DNA of 64,000 nt from the NCBI RefSeq assembly GCF_001511835.1, contig NZ_LN997848.1, positions 2,384,001 to 2,448,000 on the forward strand, given 5' to 3'. The translations under genes and the position numbers were made by a program. Below the pieces are notes generated by a model, which saw nothing but the letters and a program-made list of their open reading frames with translations, was not told the DNA's origin and ran no database searches. The DNA is from Magnetospirillum sp. XM-1 (GTDB taxonomy: Bacteria; Pseudomonadota; Alphaproteobacteria; Rhodospirillales; Magnetospirillaceae). Below, piece after piece: positions 16,742-25,618 of this stretch (position 1 is its first letter; the number at the start of each line of letters is the position of its first letter).

Positions 16742-17662
16742 GTGGCCTATTCACAGGAAATCAGCCGCGACCAGCGCGGCGCCTTTATCTTTCTGGTGGA
16801 TCAATCCAAATCCATGAACACCACCTTCGGTGTCGATGATAACGGCCAGACGATCAGCCGGGCCCAGGTGGTGGCGGATGCGCTCAACCGAACCCTCGAC
16901 GAGTTGATCAACCGCTGTATGCGTGATGAAGGTGTCCGGGACTATTTCGACATCGGCGTCATCGGCTATGGGCGCACTAACCGCGCCGAGTTCTGCTGGC
17001 TAGGGAACCTTGCCGGGCGCAGCTTGGTGCCCATCTCCGAGGTGGCTGAAAACGCCGATACCATCGAGGAAGAAACCACCATCATGGTTCGCGGCCAGCC
17101 GGTGGTCGAACGGGTCGCCGTTTCGCGTTGGGTGGCGCCGGTGGCGGTGGAAAGCACCCCGATGAACGGAGCGCTGCGCTTGGCGCAATCGATCCTGGAA
17201 CCCTGGATTTCCGCGAATCCAGGGTCATTCCCCCCGGCCGTCATCAACATTACTGACGGCATGGCCAACGATGTTGACAGTGACGAAGAACTTCTGGCGA
17301 CCGCCCGGCGGCTGACCGGGCTGAAGACCAATGACGGCCACGTCCTGCTGATGAACTGCCATATTTCCGGCGGCGACGACGCGCCGGTGGTGTTCCCGTC
17401 CAGCGCCGGCCAGTTGCCCGACGACACCTATGCCCGCCTGCTGTTCGAGATGTCGAGCGAGTTGTCGGGCCGCCATCGTGCCATCATCTGCGAACTGTTC
17501 GAGCGCGACCTGAAAACTACGCCGACCCTGCGCGGCATGGCGTTCAATGCCGATGCCATCGCACTGGTCAAACTGCTCGATATCGGCACCCGGCCAGCCA
17601 TCGTTTTTAACCAAGCCGCCGAGGCTTCTTCGCGGGATCGGGCAACGGAGTTCGAACAGTGA
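16742..17662 (+). CDS. TerY-like von Willebrand factor A domain protein (copy 2)
   Basis: A 306-residue vWA protein, a close paralogue of the one at 6668. It begins AYSQEISRDQRG and keeps the full MIDAS: DQSKS at residues 20-24, the threonine in ESTPMNG and the aspartate in ITDGMAND. It is about 20 residues shorter at the C-terminus. Start GTG 16742 follows CAGGAG. The stop codon overlaps the kinase GTG start (GTGA), so the two are translationally coupled. No PP2C gene lies between them, unlike the first locus. A duplicated TerY-kinase pair suggests specialised partners. Confidence 0.85.
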   Translation: MAYSQEISRDQRGAFIFLVDQSKSMNTTFGVDDNGQTISRAQVVADALNRTLDELINRCMRDEGVRDYFDIGVIGYGRTNRAEFCWLGNLAGRSLVPISEVAENADTIEEETTIMVRGQPVVERVAVSRWVAPVAVESTPMNGALRLAQSILEPWISANPGSFPPAVINITDGMANDVDSDEELLATARRLTGLKTNDGHVLLMNCHISGGDDAPVVFPSSAGQLPDDTYARLLFEMSSELSGRHRAIICELFERDLKTTPTLRGMAFNADAIALVKLLDIGTRPAIVFNQAAEASSRDRATEFEQ

Positions 17663-18822
17663 CGTTCCCGGTATTGGCGGACTACAAGGCGGCACTCTCC
17701 AACGCCAAGGCCCGGTTCGCCACTCTACAGGTGACACCGTTCAAGGATGCCCGAGGCCACCCGCAGTTTCTCGCCGGAAACTTCGCCGGGGTATTCCGGG
17801 TCACCGATTCCGAGGGATCGCTCTTGGCGATCAAGTGCTTCATCCGTGATCTTCCCGATCTGGAGCGCCGCTACAAAGCAATCTCCGCCTTCGTCGCCGC
17901 CAGCGGCTCGCCCTATATGGTTCCGCTTCGGTTTTACCGCGACGAACTCTACGTGACGTCGTCCATCGCCAAGCACGGTGAATATCCGGTCATCAGCATG
18001 CCTTGGGTCCCTGGCCGCACCATCGGCGCCTTGGTCCAGACCCTGTGCGATAGCGACAAGCGCGGCGGCATCGCAGGCCTGAGCCGTGCCTGGGCGCGGC
18101 TTTGCCTGGATCTGCTGAACCGTGGCGTCGCCCATGGCGACCTTAAACACGACAACATTCTGATCGGACCTGATGGTCGGCTGAAGCTGATCGATTACGA
18201 TTCAATGTATCTTCCTGAACTGAGCGGGCTGCCCTGCACCTTGCTCGGCAGCATCAATTTCCAGCACCCCGAACGCAACGAGACGCATTTCGATGCGACG
18301 CTGGATCACTTCTCCATGCTGGTGATGCAACTGTCGTTGCGGGCCTTGGTGTTCGAACCCGGATTGCTCAAGCACTGCCACAGTGGCGAGAACCTCATCT
18401 TCACCCGATCGGATTTCCTCAATCCGCATGGCTCGGAACTGTTCCAGCGGCTTTCAGCCTTCGATGACCTTTACGTTCGCGATTGGGCGGCACGGCTTGC
18501 GCTGGCCTGTGGATCGAATTCCATCCGCATACCGTCGATCAAGGCGATCCTGTCCGCGGCCGCAGGGCTGGACATGAGTCCGGTAACCGGAGGTCTGAGG
18601 TGGCTTCTCTATCGGGTGTCCAGTGGAGCGCCAAATATCACTCCCAATGCCCGGCCGAAGCCTGCCGTTCCCATTCCTTCTGATCGCTCCAAGCCGGTGG
18701 TTGCCAGCCGAGGCGACGATCCGATCAATCGCCTGAGAAAGCTGAAGACCGCTCTCGACGAGGGCCTGATCAGCCAGGCCGACTACGACGGACAGAAGGC
18801 CAAGATCATGGAAAATTTCTGA
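17659..18822 (+). CDS. Protein kinase-like enzyme with C-terminal SHOCT-like tail (copy 2)
   Basis: A 387-residue paralogue of the kinase at 8592. The kinase core has GNFAGVFR (G-loop), AIKCF (ATP lysine), HGDLKHDN (catalytic) and IDYDS (metal). The extra C-terminus has a Pro-rich linker and then DPINRLRKLKTALDEGLI followed by SQADYDGQKAKIMENF, a SHOCT-like helical hairpin often found at protein ends and thought to aid oligomerisation. GTG start overlaps the upstream vWA stop. The pair forms a two-gene operon without phosphatase. Confidence 0.83.
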   Translation: MTFPVLADYKAALSNAKARFATLQVTPFKDARGHPQFLAGNFAGVFRVTDSEGSLLAIKCFIRDLPDLERRYKAISAFVAASGSPYMVPLRFYRDELYVTSSIAKHGEYPVISMPWVPGRTIGALVQTLCDSDKRGGIAGLSRAWARLCLDLLNRGVAHGDLKHDNILIGPDGRLKLIDYDSMYLPELSGLPCTLLGSINFQHPERNETHFDATLDHFSMLVMQLSLRALVFEPGLLKHCHSGENLIFTRSDFLNPHGSELFQRLSAFDDLYVRDWAARLALACGSNSIRIPSIKAILSAAAGLDMSPVTGGLRWLLYRVSSGAPNITPNARPKPAVPIPSDRSKPVVASRGDDPINRLRKLKTALDEGLISQADYDGQKAKIMENF

Positions 18823-18955
18823 GTGATCCAACTATCCTGCCACTCCGGTCCGTCAGAATGACGGGGGAGGAACTGGCTCTTCACTTGCGGTATCGTCTGA
18901 TATTATTGTGGCAATGAAACCTATGGCTGAATGCATATCTCGGGGAGGGAGTTCC

Positions 18956-19069
18956 ATGCCTCTGTGTCTGAAAGATGACTTTCTTCGCATGCTCGCGAGC
19001 GAGATTCGCAACTTCTGCCATTGGATGACCTATGCGCGTCTCCGCAGGCACGTCTTGCGCAAACGATAG
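18956..19069 (+). CDS. Possible small ORF, 37 residues
   Basis: In the 316-base gap between the kinase and an IS630 element, an ATG at 18956 follows a strong GGGGAGGGAG and opens a 37-residue frame: MPLCLKDDFLRMLASEIRNF and a very basic tail ending RRHVLRKR. No family recognised. It could be a truncated gene or an unrelated frame; the good ribosome site is the main support. The rest of the gap shows nothing. Confidence 0.3.
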   Translation: MPLCLKDDFLRMLASEIRNFCHWMTYARLRRHVLRKR

Positions 19070-19138
19070 TCAGTCGGCATCTGCCCCCGGCACCGGGGCG
19101 ACTTTCCGTATTGGTTCCATCACTAGAGCACCGAGCCT

Positions 19139-20096
19139 TTAATCTGAAACATACCCAGCCTCCTTGAGATAGTTCCAGCATTCGTCGGAAGTGTAGAGGT
19201 CGCAGATATTGCCAACGGCCTTCCAAAGGGCGTCGATGGTGCGGGCGCCGATACGTCGCAGATGGGCCTTGAGCTTGGCGAAAGCCATCTCGATCGGGTT
19301 GAGGTCGGGACTGTAGGGCGGCAGGAAGAGGAACCAAGCCCCGCGTTCCTTGAGGATGGCCTTGGCCTTCTCGCTTTTATGGCTGGAGAGGTTGTCGAGG
19401 ATGACGACATCGCCCGGCTGGAGCGTCGGCGCCAGCTGGGTCTCGACGTAGACCTCGAAGGTTTTCCGGTTCATGGGGCCGTTGATGATCCAGGGAGCGG
19501 TCAGGCCGTCACAGCGCAACGCGGCGACGAAGGTCTGCGTTCCCCAATGGCCGAATGGCGCGCGGGCCTTGAACCGCTGCCCTCGCCGAGCCCGTCCACG
19601 CAGGCGGGTCATCTTGGTCGTGGTGGCGGTCTCGTCAATGAAGGCCAGCCGATGAGGCTCCTGGCGCATCCGGACCTGGCGGTGGCTCCGCCAGGTCCGG
19701 CGCTCCGCCACCACATCATCGCGACCGGATTCGGTGGCCAGCAGCGTTTTTTTTGACGCTGAAGCCTTGCTTGACCAGAAACTTCGACAATGAAGCAGGA
19801 TGAGCCACCACGCCGTATTCGGCCTTCAGCTTGGCCGCCAGTTCCACCATCGTGATGTCGCCTTGCGCCTCGACCCAGCCGACCAGAAGATCGGCAAAGG
19901 CCGCCAGCTTGCCGCCGCCCGGCGGACGCCCCTGCCGCGAAGGCTCCAGAGAACCCGTCGCCGCCATCCGTTGCGCAAGGCGGACGCTGGTCGCCGCGCT
20001 CACCCCAAAACGCCGGGCCGCCGCTCGACGCGATTGGCCCTGCTCAATCTCACCGTAAACCCGGACCCGAAGGTCTGATGACAACCCTTTGCCCAT
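19139..20096 (-). CDS. IS630-family transposase (second type), frameshifted
   Basis: Two overlapping minus-strand frames. The upstream frame (to 19716) starts MGKGLSSDLRVRVYGEIEQG and contains helix-turn-helix domains. The downstream frame (19139-19714) holds the DDE domain: LAFIDETATTTK, VVILDNLSSHK and DLNPIEMAFAK. A run of eight T in the plus strand (A on the coding strand, about 19747-19754) lies at the junction and would allow the needed slip. Start ATG 20096 follows GGAGGTGGATC. Different in sequence from the IS630 transposase at 9.7 kb. Element ends were not determined. Confidence 0.83.
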
Positions 20097-20244
20097 GATC
20101 CACCTCCACATAAAGGTGAATCACATCTCGCGCCGCTTGGGAATCTGGAGGGTTCTCTGAGGTCCGGCCGGTACGACGGCAGCCTCAAAGGAGCCGGACC
20201 TCTGAGAAGCCGGATTGAACGAAACCGCGGGACGCAGACGAGGT

Positions 20245-20493
20245 CTATGGGGATTTGGCCGTGGCGGTGGGTGCGCCGGGCGGCTGGGGCGGTGAGATGA
20301 CGGCCGAGGGGGCGTTCACGGGCGCGGCGGCCAGGACCAAAATTGCGGCGGCGGTTGCCGTGAGGTGCCGATCGGCGGCAATCGCGCTGACCATGATGGG
20401 CGCCAGGACACGATGTGGGCGACCGAGCGCGATGCCGACGGCCAGCGTCGGTGCGAGCACGGTTCCCAAGAGCAGGCACGGTACGGCGGTCAT
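20245..20493 (-). CDS. Small hydrophobic passenger ORF of IS91 copy 1
   Basis: An 82-residue frame whose ATG (20493) overlaps the transposase stop codon (ATGA), which suggests coupled translation. It has hydrophobic stretches (CLLLGTVLAPTLAVGIAL and ATAAAILVLAAAPV) and a Pro-rich end. It is present again in copy 2. No known family; it may be a real passenger gene or simply open because of high GC. Confidence 0.4.
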   Translation of the reverse strand: MTAVPCLLLGTVLAPTLAVGIALGRPHRVLAPIMVSAIAADRHLTATAAAILVLAAAPVNAPSAVISPPQPPGAPTATAKSP

Positions 20494-21698
20494 GACGTGT
20501 CGATCCGGTAGGCGGCATGGCCGGCCGGTGATCGAGGGATGGCGCCGAGCGGCGCCATAGTGCCGCCGCAGCATGGGCAGCGGCGGAGGTCGTGGCCGGT
20601 GAGGCGGTGATGGCGGTCGCGGTAGTCGTCGGGCGTCCCCGCCGTGACCGTTGCCGGCGCCGGCACGGCCAGCAGGCGACGGCAGTTTTCCAGCTTGGCC
20701 GCCCGCTGGCCGTTGGCGAGGAATCCGTAATGACGGATGCGGTGGAAGCCGTCGGGCAAGACGTGGAGCAGGAAGCGGCGGATGAATTCGCCGGGCTGCA
20801 GCGTCATCACCTTCTGCTTGTCGTGATGACGATAGTCTTTCCAGCGGAAACGGACCGAGCCGTCCGCGATCTCGACCAGGCGGCTGTTGGCGATGGCAAC
20901 GCGGTGGGTGTAGCGGCCGAGATAGGCCAGCACCTGCTCGGGGCCGCCGAATGGGCGTTTGGCGTAGACCACCCAGTCGGTTTTGCGCAGCGGCGCCAGA
21001 TGGCGGGCAAAGGCGGCCGGCTCGGCGAGGGCTGCGAGGTCGGAGAAGAAGGCGAGCTTGCCCGCCAGGAACGCCGCCGTCATTTGGGCCAGAAACAAGC
21101 GGCGGAACAACCGGGACAGCACACGCACCGGCAGGAAGAAGCCCGGACGGCAGGCGACCCAGCGGCTTCCGTCCGGCGACAGGCCGCCGGCCGGCACCAC
21201 GCAATGGAGATGGGGATGGTGCTGGAGCGCCTGTCCCCAGGTGTGCAGCACGGCGACGAAACCGGGTTCGGCGCCGAGATGCCTGGGATCGGCGGCGATG
21301 GTGCGCAGTGTCTCGGCTGTCGCCTTGAACAGGATGTCGTAGACCACCGCCTTGTTGTGGAAGGCAATGGCGGCGATCTCGGCCGGCACGGTGAAGACGA
21401 CGTGGAAGTATGGCACCGGCAGCAACTCGGCTTGGCGGTCGGCCAGCCACTGGGCGCGTGCCAGCCCCTGGCATTTGGGACAATGCCGGTTGCGGCAGGA
21501 ATTGTAGGCGATGCGCACCAGCCCGCACGCACCACAGGACTCGCTATGGCCGCCCAATTGCGCCGTTCGGCAAGCCTCGATGGCGGCCATCACCCGGCGG
21601 CGGCCGCGGTCGAGATGTCCATCCTGGGCAGCCCGCCATGCACTGCCGAAGCGGCGGAACACGTCCGCCACCTCCAGTCCCCCGGCCATGGCTGCCAT
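20490..21698 (-). CDS. IS91-family HUH transposase, copy 1
   Basis: A 402-residue rolling-circle transposase (Y2 family). The N-terminus has a zinc-binding set (CGACG, CRNRHCPKCQG), the centre has the HUH metal motif HPHLHCVVPAGG, and the catalytic tyrosine region YLGRYTHRVAI follows. A second Cys motif (RRCPCCGG) lies near the C-terminus. It starts one base after the upstream recombinase gene. The same gene occurs at 52339-53547. Confidence 0.9.
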   Translation of the reverse strand: MAAMAGGLEVADVFRRFGSAWRAAQDGHLDRGRRRVMAAIEACRTAQLGGHSESCGACGLVRIAYNSCRNRHCPKCQGLARAQWLADRQAELLPVPYFHVVFTVPAEIAAIAFHNKAVVYDILFKATAETLRTIAADPRHLGAEPGFVAVLHTWGQALQHHPHLHCVVPAGGLSPDGSRWVACRPGFFLPVRVLSRLFRRLFLAQMTAAFLAGKLAFFSDLAALAEPAAFARHLAPLRKTDWVVYAKRPFGGPEQVLAYLGRYTHRVAIANSRLVEIADGSVRFRWKDYRHHDKQKVMTLQPGEFIRRFLLHVLPDGFHRIRHYGFLANGQRAAKLENCRRLLAVPAPATVTAGTPDDYRDRHHRLTGHDLRRCPCCGGTMAPLGAIPRSPAGHAAYRIDTS

Positions 21699-21699
21699 C

Positions 21700-22557
21700 T
21701 CAGGACGGCGGCACCACCATCAGGTCGAGGCCGTCGAGTGGGCTGGTCGTCTTGGCGATCATTGCGTTGGAGACCTGGGTGTAGCGGGCCGTGGTCGACA
21801 GATTGTTGTGGCCGAGCAGCACCTGAATGATGCGGATGTCGGTGCCCGCTTCCAGCAGATGGGTGGCAAAGCTGTGGCGCAGGGTATGAACGGTGACGCA
21901 CTTGTCGATCCCGGCGGCGGCACAGGCCGAGCGGCACGCGCAATTCAGCACATTCGGCTCGATCGGCTTGTCCTCGCGGCCGGGAAACAGCCAATGCCCG
22001 GGCCGCGCCAGCCGCCAATAGGTGCGCAGGATGCCGAGCAACTGCGCCGACAACATGACGTAGCGGTCCTTGCGCCCCTTGCCCTGCTCGACCCGGATCA
22101 CCATCCGGCCGCTGTCGATGTCGGCCAGCTTGAGCGCCACCACCTCTGATACTCGCAGCCCGGCGGCATAGGCCGTGGTCAGCGCCGTGCGGTTCTTCAG
22201 GCTGGGCACCGCCTCCAGGAAGCGCACCACCTCGTCGGCGCTCAATACTACTGGCAACCGCCGCGGCTGGCGGGCATAGGTGATCCGCTCCGGGGTCTCG
22301 GGGCACCGCAGCGTCACCCCGTAGAAGAACCGCAGCGCCGCCACAAACTGGTTGAGGCTGGCCCACGAAATCCCCTGCGACACCAAGTGGACCTGCCACG
22401 TGCGCACGTCTTCAAGGTCGAGCCGATCCGGCGATCGATTGAAGAAGCGGCTGAACTTCGAAACCGCATGAAGGTAGGATCGTTGCGTCGCCGGCGAAAG
22501 ATTGCGGACCGTCATGTCCTCGATCATGCGGCGACGCAAAGGGCTCAATTCGGCCAT
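21700..22557 (-). CDS. Tyrosine recombinase associated with IS91, copy 1
   Basis: A 285-residue site-specific recombinase. An N-terminal SAM-like domain (SPATQRSYLHAVSKFSRFF) precedes the catalytic domain with arginine in AAGLRVSEVVAL, HTLRHSFATHLLEAG (H-x-x-R), LGHNNLSTT and tyrosine in ARYTQVS. Such recombinases commonly precede the transposase in this IS91 subgroup. Function in transposition is not clear. First gene of the element's operon. Confidence 0.9.
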   Translation of the reverse strand: MAELSPLRRRMIEDMTVRNLSPATQRSYLHAVSKFSRFFNRSPDRLDLEDVRTWQVHLVSQGISWASLNQFVAALRFFYGVTLRCPETPERITYARQPRRLPVVLSADEVVRFLEAVPSLKNRTALTTAYAAGLRVSEVVALKLADIDSGRMVIRVEQGKGRKDRYVMLSAQLLGILRTYWRLARPGHWLFPGREDKPIEPNVLNCACRSACAAAGIDKCVTVHTLRHSFATHLLEAGTDIRIIQVLLGHNNLSTTARYTQVSNAMIAKTTSPLDGLDLMVVPPS

Positions 22558-22693
22558 CGGGGGCCTCCTGTCTGTAGGGGGGGGCGTGGAAAACCAACCT
22601 TCTCAGACAGGAGCCTTCGCCGTCCCCTCAGGCTCCAATACCGCGCCAGCGGTTTCGTTCAATCCTCACGATTCAGGTTTCAGGCAACTTGCT

Positions 22694-23647
22694 CTAGCCT
22701 TCGGGCGGAAAAGCCCATCGATAGGCCCTGTAGAATAGAGAATCGCCGCGCTTAAGTGCCCCTTGGATATGGCGATAGCGTCTCGGAGAAACCCGTATCT
22801 TCGAATCATCGAAAGGCCCTATGTCCGGTGCGATGATCCGGATGAATTCGAGAGCGGGTGGGTAGCCGCGTAGAGCAGAAGCAACGGTCATGGCCTTAAT
22901 GGTTTCTCCCATTTGGCGCCAGCGTTCGACCGATGCTTCCCGTAGATCTTGATCTGAAGTGGGCGTAATGCCGTCGCTGTTCTCGGCAGCCATACTCGTG
23001 AGCGGGATCGACCTCGTGATTCCCATGCGGGTCGCTACGGCGCTGAACGTTTCCCCAGCGCCCGTCCGAATGGCACCGCCAATAGCTTTGATGCGAGGCA
23101 GGAGATGTCTTTTCGAAATCCCGGAAAGGGCGCGTAACATGTGATAGCTGGTATTTCGTGCGGATTTAAGTACCGCTCCCAAGGTCGCCATGACGCCGCC
23201 GCGCGGACTCTGGCCTTCATGTCCGTATCGAGGCCGCATCTCATTGGTGGGGTGATAGAAAACACCTGTTCGAACATCAGGTGGCGCCCCATCTCTCGCC
23301 CGGAACTGTGCCGCAGGCTCTTCTATGGGCATATCCAGACTTCCGTCACGCCGCCCAATGGCCTCCTTCAATGCAGAGCCCAAAGGGCGATTGGCTAGGA
23401 ATGTCAACGCGTCTTGCTCTCGCTGACTGCGCTCCTCAATTGACTTCGGTGGCAGGGCTAGGGGAGACATGGCATTGGCGATGCGAGCAGCCTCTACCCG
23501 GTCAAGACCAAGGTTTTCCATGACGGGCTGCCATTCGGACGGGCCGCCGAATGCCGCCAGCAGAAAATAGTCACGCTCGAGTGTGCGGAGATCCTCCCAG
23601 CTTCGTCGGCTGCTTGAGTGTGTAGGCGGAGTGTAATCGGCGCACAT
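22694..23647 (-). CDS. Hypothetical protein, 317 residues
   Basis: No family recognised. The protein is soluble and basic. The N-terminal part (WEDLRTLERDYFLLAAFGGP) looks helical; the centre is rich in Arg/Gly, and the C-terminal 100 residues are helical with many aromatics (RRYRHIQGALKRGDSLFYRA). It sits 111 bases downstream of a small membrane protein and a HEAT-repeat protein on the same strand, which suggests a three-gene unit. It ends 28 bases from the IS91 copy, so the 3' end could have been altered by the insertion. Confidence 0.55.
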   Translation of the reverse strand: MCADYTPPTHSSSRRSWEDLRTLERDYFLLAAFGGPSEWQPVMENLGLDRVEAARIANAMSPLALPPKSIEERSQREQDALTFLANRPLGSALKEAIGRRDGSLDMPIEEPAAQFRARDGAPPDVRTGVFYHPTNEMRPRYGHEGQSPRGGVMATLGAVLKSARNTSYHMLRALSGISKRHLLPRIKAIGGAIRTGAGETFSAVATRMGITRSIPLTSMAAENSDGITPTSDQDLREASVERWRQMGETIKAMTVASALRGYPPALEFIRIIAPDIGPFDDSKIRVSPRRYRHIQGALKRGDSLFYRAYRWAFPPEG

Positions 23648-23758
23648 GGGGCAATCTTTCCACTGTCTGTCCCGCTCGCCTTTCGTGCCGCGGAAGGTTG
23701 TGACCTATCCCCAGCACTGCTGGTTTCGATTGAAGGGAACCGAGTGACGACGACGACA

Positions 23759-23890
23759 TTAACCGAGCACGACCGCTCCAACATAGTAGGCCACGCCGAG
23801 CCCAATGACGAGGATCGCCATCAGGATCAGCCGCGCACGGCGGGCGCGCCGCTGAAGAACACGGGAGGGACGGGGCCGGAGGTCAGACAT
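23759..23890 (-). CDS. 43-residue single-helix membrane protein
   Basis: Begins MSDLRPRPSRVLQRRARRAR, a strongly basic cytoplasmic tail, followed by one transmembrane helix (LILMAILVIGLGVAYYVGAV). Its ATG (23890) lies inside the end of the HEAT-repeat gene (ATGTCTGA overlap), so it is likely translated by coupling. Function unknown; probably a membrane anchor or partner of the HEAT-repeat protein. Confidence 0.55.
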   Translation of the reverse strand: MSDLRPRPSRVLQRRARRARLILMAILVIGLGVAYYVGAVVLG

Positions 23891-24887
23891 GGCCCTCGGC
23901 CTCACGAACGAGTGCAGCCAGCAGGCGCTTGGCCACGACGTCAGGCGGTAATTCGCCAACCTCCAGCGCCTTGGAGCCAAACTCGGAGGTAACCACCACC
24001 GTCTCCCCTTTCAACTCGCATCTGCCGATATAGGGGATTTCATCGATCTCAACGACAATATCGTGCGGGCCAATCATGGCGGTTGTAGCTCTCGACAATC
24101 TCCGAACCCGATCGGACACCTTTGCGGACAACGCTGAGCCACACTCATCAAGAGCCGATAACACTGCTTCGGCCAAGTCGGGCCGATCTTGTGCCACCCG
24201 ACCAAGCAGCACGACGGCGTCGTCGTCGGCAATGTCGGCTAAGGCATCGATTACTTCGTGGTTGGGCGCCGATTCTAACGCTTCGCTCAGCGCCTCTAGG
24301 GCATCAACCTTCCCAAATCGCCCAAGGGCGCAGGCCGCGGCAATGCGAACGCTGGGGTGCAGATCATCTTGAAGATCCAACAAGATAGCGACAACATCAG
24401 GATCTAAGCGTGCGCTGCGACAGGCATCGGCACGGACATCGGGTTCGTCATGGCGCAGCAACCGCATCGTCACGGCGGCAGGCAGGGTGACGCCGGTTCG
24501 AGCTGCTGCGGCAACAGCCAGTACCAACCCAGGCCCCTGAACCATATCTCGTGTGATGATCCGCTCCACCGCAGTCGCCGCCTCTGGGCCGCCGATTTCA
24601 ACCAAGACTTCAAGTGCCACGGCTTGCTCGCGGATCAAGGCACTGAGGCCAAAGCCAGAGAACCTCTTGCAGATACCCTCAAGGGCTGGCACAGCCGCGG
24701 TCAATTTACGCCGCCCACATTCGGTCATCCGGGCGAAGATTTCCGCAATCCCAGCGGTTGCGATTCCTGCCACCAATTCTTGATCTGGTAACGAGCTGAG
24801 ATCGGCAGGCGCGCGGCCATCGGCCCGCGATGAAGGCTTCGCCGATGGGGCTCGCTGTTCAAAGAGATGGAGCTGGCTTTTCGACAT
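23883..24887 (-). CDS. HEAT-repeat protein
   Basis: About 334 residues from the ATG at 24887 (MSKSQLHLFEQ); a longer start at 24959 is possible. From about residue 60 to 270 it is made of alpha-helical HEAT-like repeats, e.g. RHDEPDVRADACRSA, DDLHPSVRIAAACALGRFG and NHEVIDALADIADDDAVV. The last 70 residues form a beta-rich domain (HDIVVEIDEIPYIG, ETVVVTSEFGSK). HEAT repeats bind proteins; no enzyme motif is seen. It is first in an apparent operon with the 43-residue membrane protein and the 317-residue protein. Confidence 0.7.
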   Translation of the reverse strand: MSKSQLHLFEQRAPSAKPSSRADGRAPADLSSLPDQELVAGIATAGIAEIFARMTECGRRKLTAAVPALEGICKRFSGFGLSALIREQAVALEVLVEIGGPEAATAVERIITRDMVQGPGLVLAVAAAARTGVTLPAAVTMRLLRHDEPDVRADACRSARLDPDVVAILLDLQDDLHPSVRIAAACALGRFGKVDALEALSEALESAPNHEVIDALADIADDDAVVLLGRVAQDRPDLAEAVLSALDECGSALSAKVSDRVRRLSRATTAMIGPHDIVVEIDEIPYIGRCELKGETVVVTSEFGSKALEVGELPPDVVAKRLLAALVREAEGHV

Positions 24888-25033
24888 GGCGGTGATGATG
24901 CCAATTTTCTGCAAAAGAGAGAAGGCGTGAAGTTCGCCGACCAAAACTGTTGGCAACACTCAAAAGTGGAGCGCCATCTCCTTTCTCGACATCAAGAATG
25001 AATATGGATGCCCAATGAGCGAGAGGCTGTTCA

Positions 25034-25474
25034 GTAATTGCTCACGGGGGTGGCGAAAGGCTTGCGTCGCGACTCGGAATATGAGTCAAAGCTATGTATG
25101 AAGCTGGCCGCCTACGCAGCCAAGGCCGAACGTCGCCTTGATGCAATGGTTGCCACCCCCGCCGCCCATCCCGCCGGACAGATCCTCCAACGCCAGATCA
25201 AAGCGTGGCGCACCAAGTTCTTCGTCTTCCTCGCCGATCGGGAAGTGCCGCCCACCAACAACATCTCCGAGCGGGAAATCAGGCCATCTGTAGTTTTCCG
25301 CAAGGTCACCAACGGATTTCGCTCCGACTGGGGTGCCCAGATCCATGCCGGATATCGATCCGTCACCGGCACAGCCCGCCTGAAAGGTCAGGCCGCATTC
25401 GACGCCGTCCGGGAACTCATCGACGGCAATTTCGCTATCGCCTGAACCCCAGCGTCAACCCCGTGAGCAATTAC
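25034..25474 (+). mobile_element. Miniature IS66-derived element, 441 bp
   Basis: A perfect 15-bp inverted repeat, GTAATTGCTCACGGG at 25034-25048 and its complement at 25460-25474, brackets only the last 130 residues of an IS66 transposase. Intact IS66 elements are about 2.5 kb, so this is an internally deleted derivative that kept both ends. Confidence 0.7.
25038..25445 (+). pseudogene. IS66 transposase C-terminal fragment
   Basis: The frame encodes the IS66 end module PPTNNISEREIRPSVVFRKV followed by TNGFRSDWGAQ and ends INGNFAIA-like (DGNFAIA). The N-terminal and most catalytic parts are missing. It starts within the left inverted repeat of the miniature element. Confidence 0.8.
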
Positions 25475-25618
25475 GCTGGTCATGCTCAATGCCGACTCGG
25501 CCTAAAGTGAGGATCAAGGCTTATCTGCCGGAACCATAACCAGCTGTTGCGTGAAGTACGGGCAGTCATTGGACTTACGAACCTTCCACTTCCCGTTGGC
25601 AACGGGACATAGCGTTGT

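Larger units (their letters stand above)
20137..22665 (-). mobile_element. IS91-family element, copy 1 (2,529 bp)
   Basis: The boundaries were set by comparing with the second copy at 51986-54514; the sequence diverges immediately outside both ends. It carries a tyrosine recombinase, an HUH transposase and a small hydrophobic ORF in one minus-strand operon. A 17-bp sequence GGATTGAACGAAACCGC at 20212-20228 is repeated inverted at 22649-22665. Between 20137 and 20211 lies a hairpin-forming sequence (GAGGTCCGGC paired with GCCGGACCTC). IS91 elements move by rolling-circle replication from one end. Confidence 0.88.
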
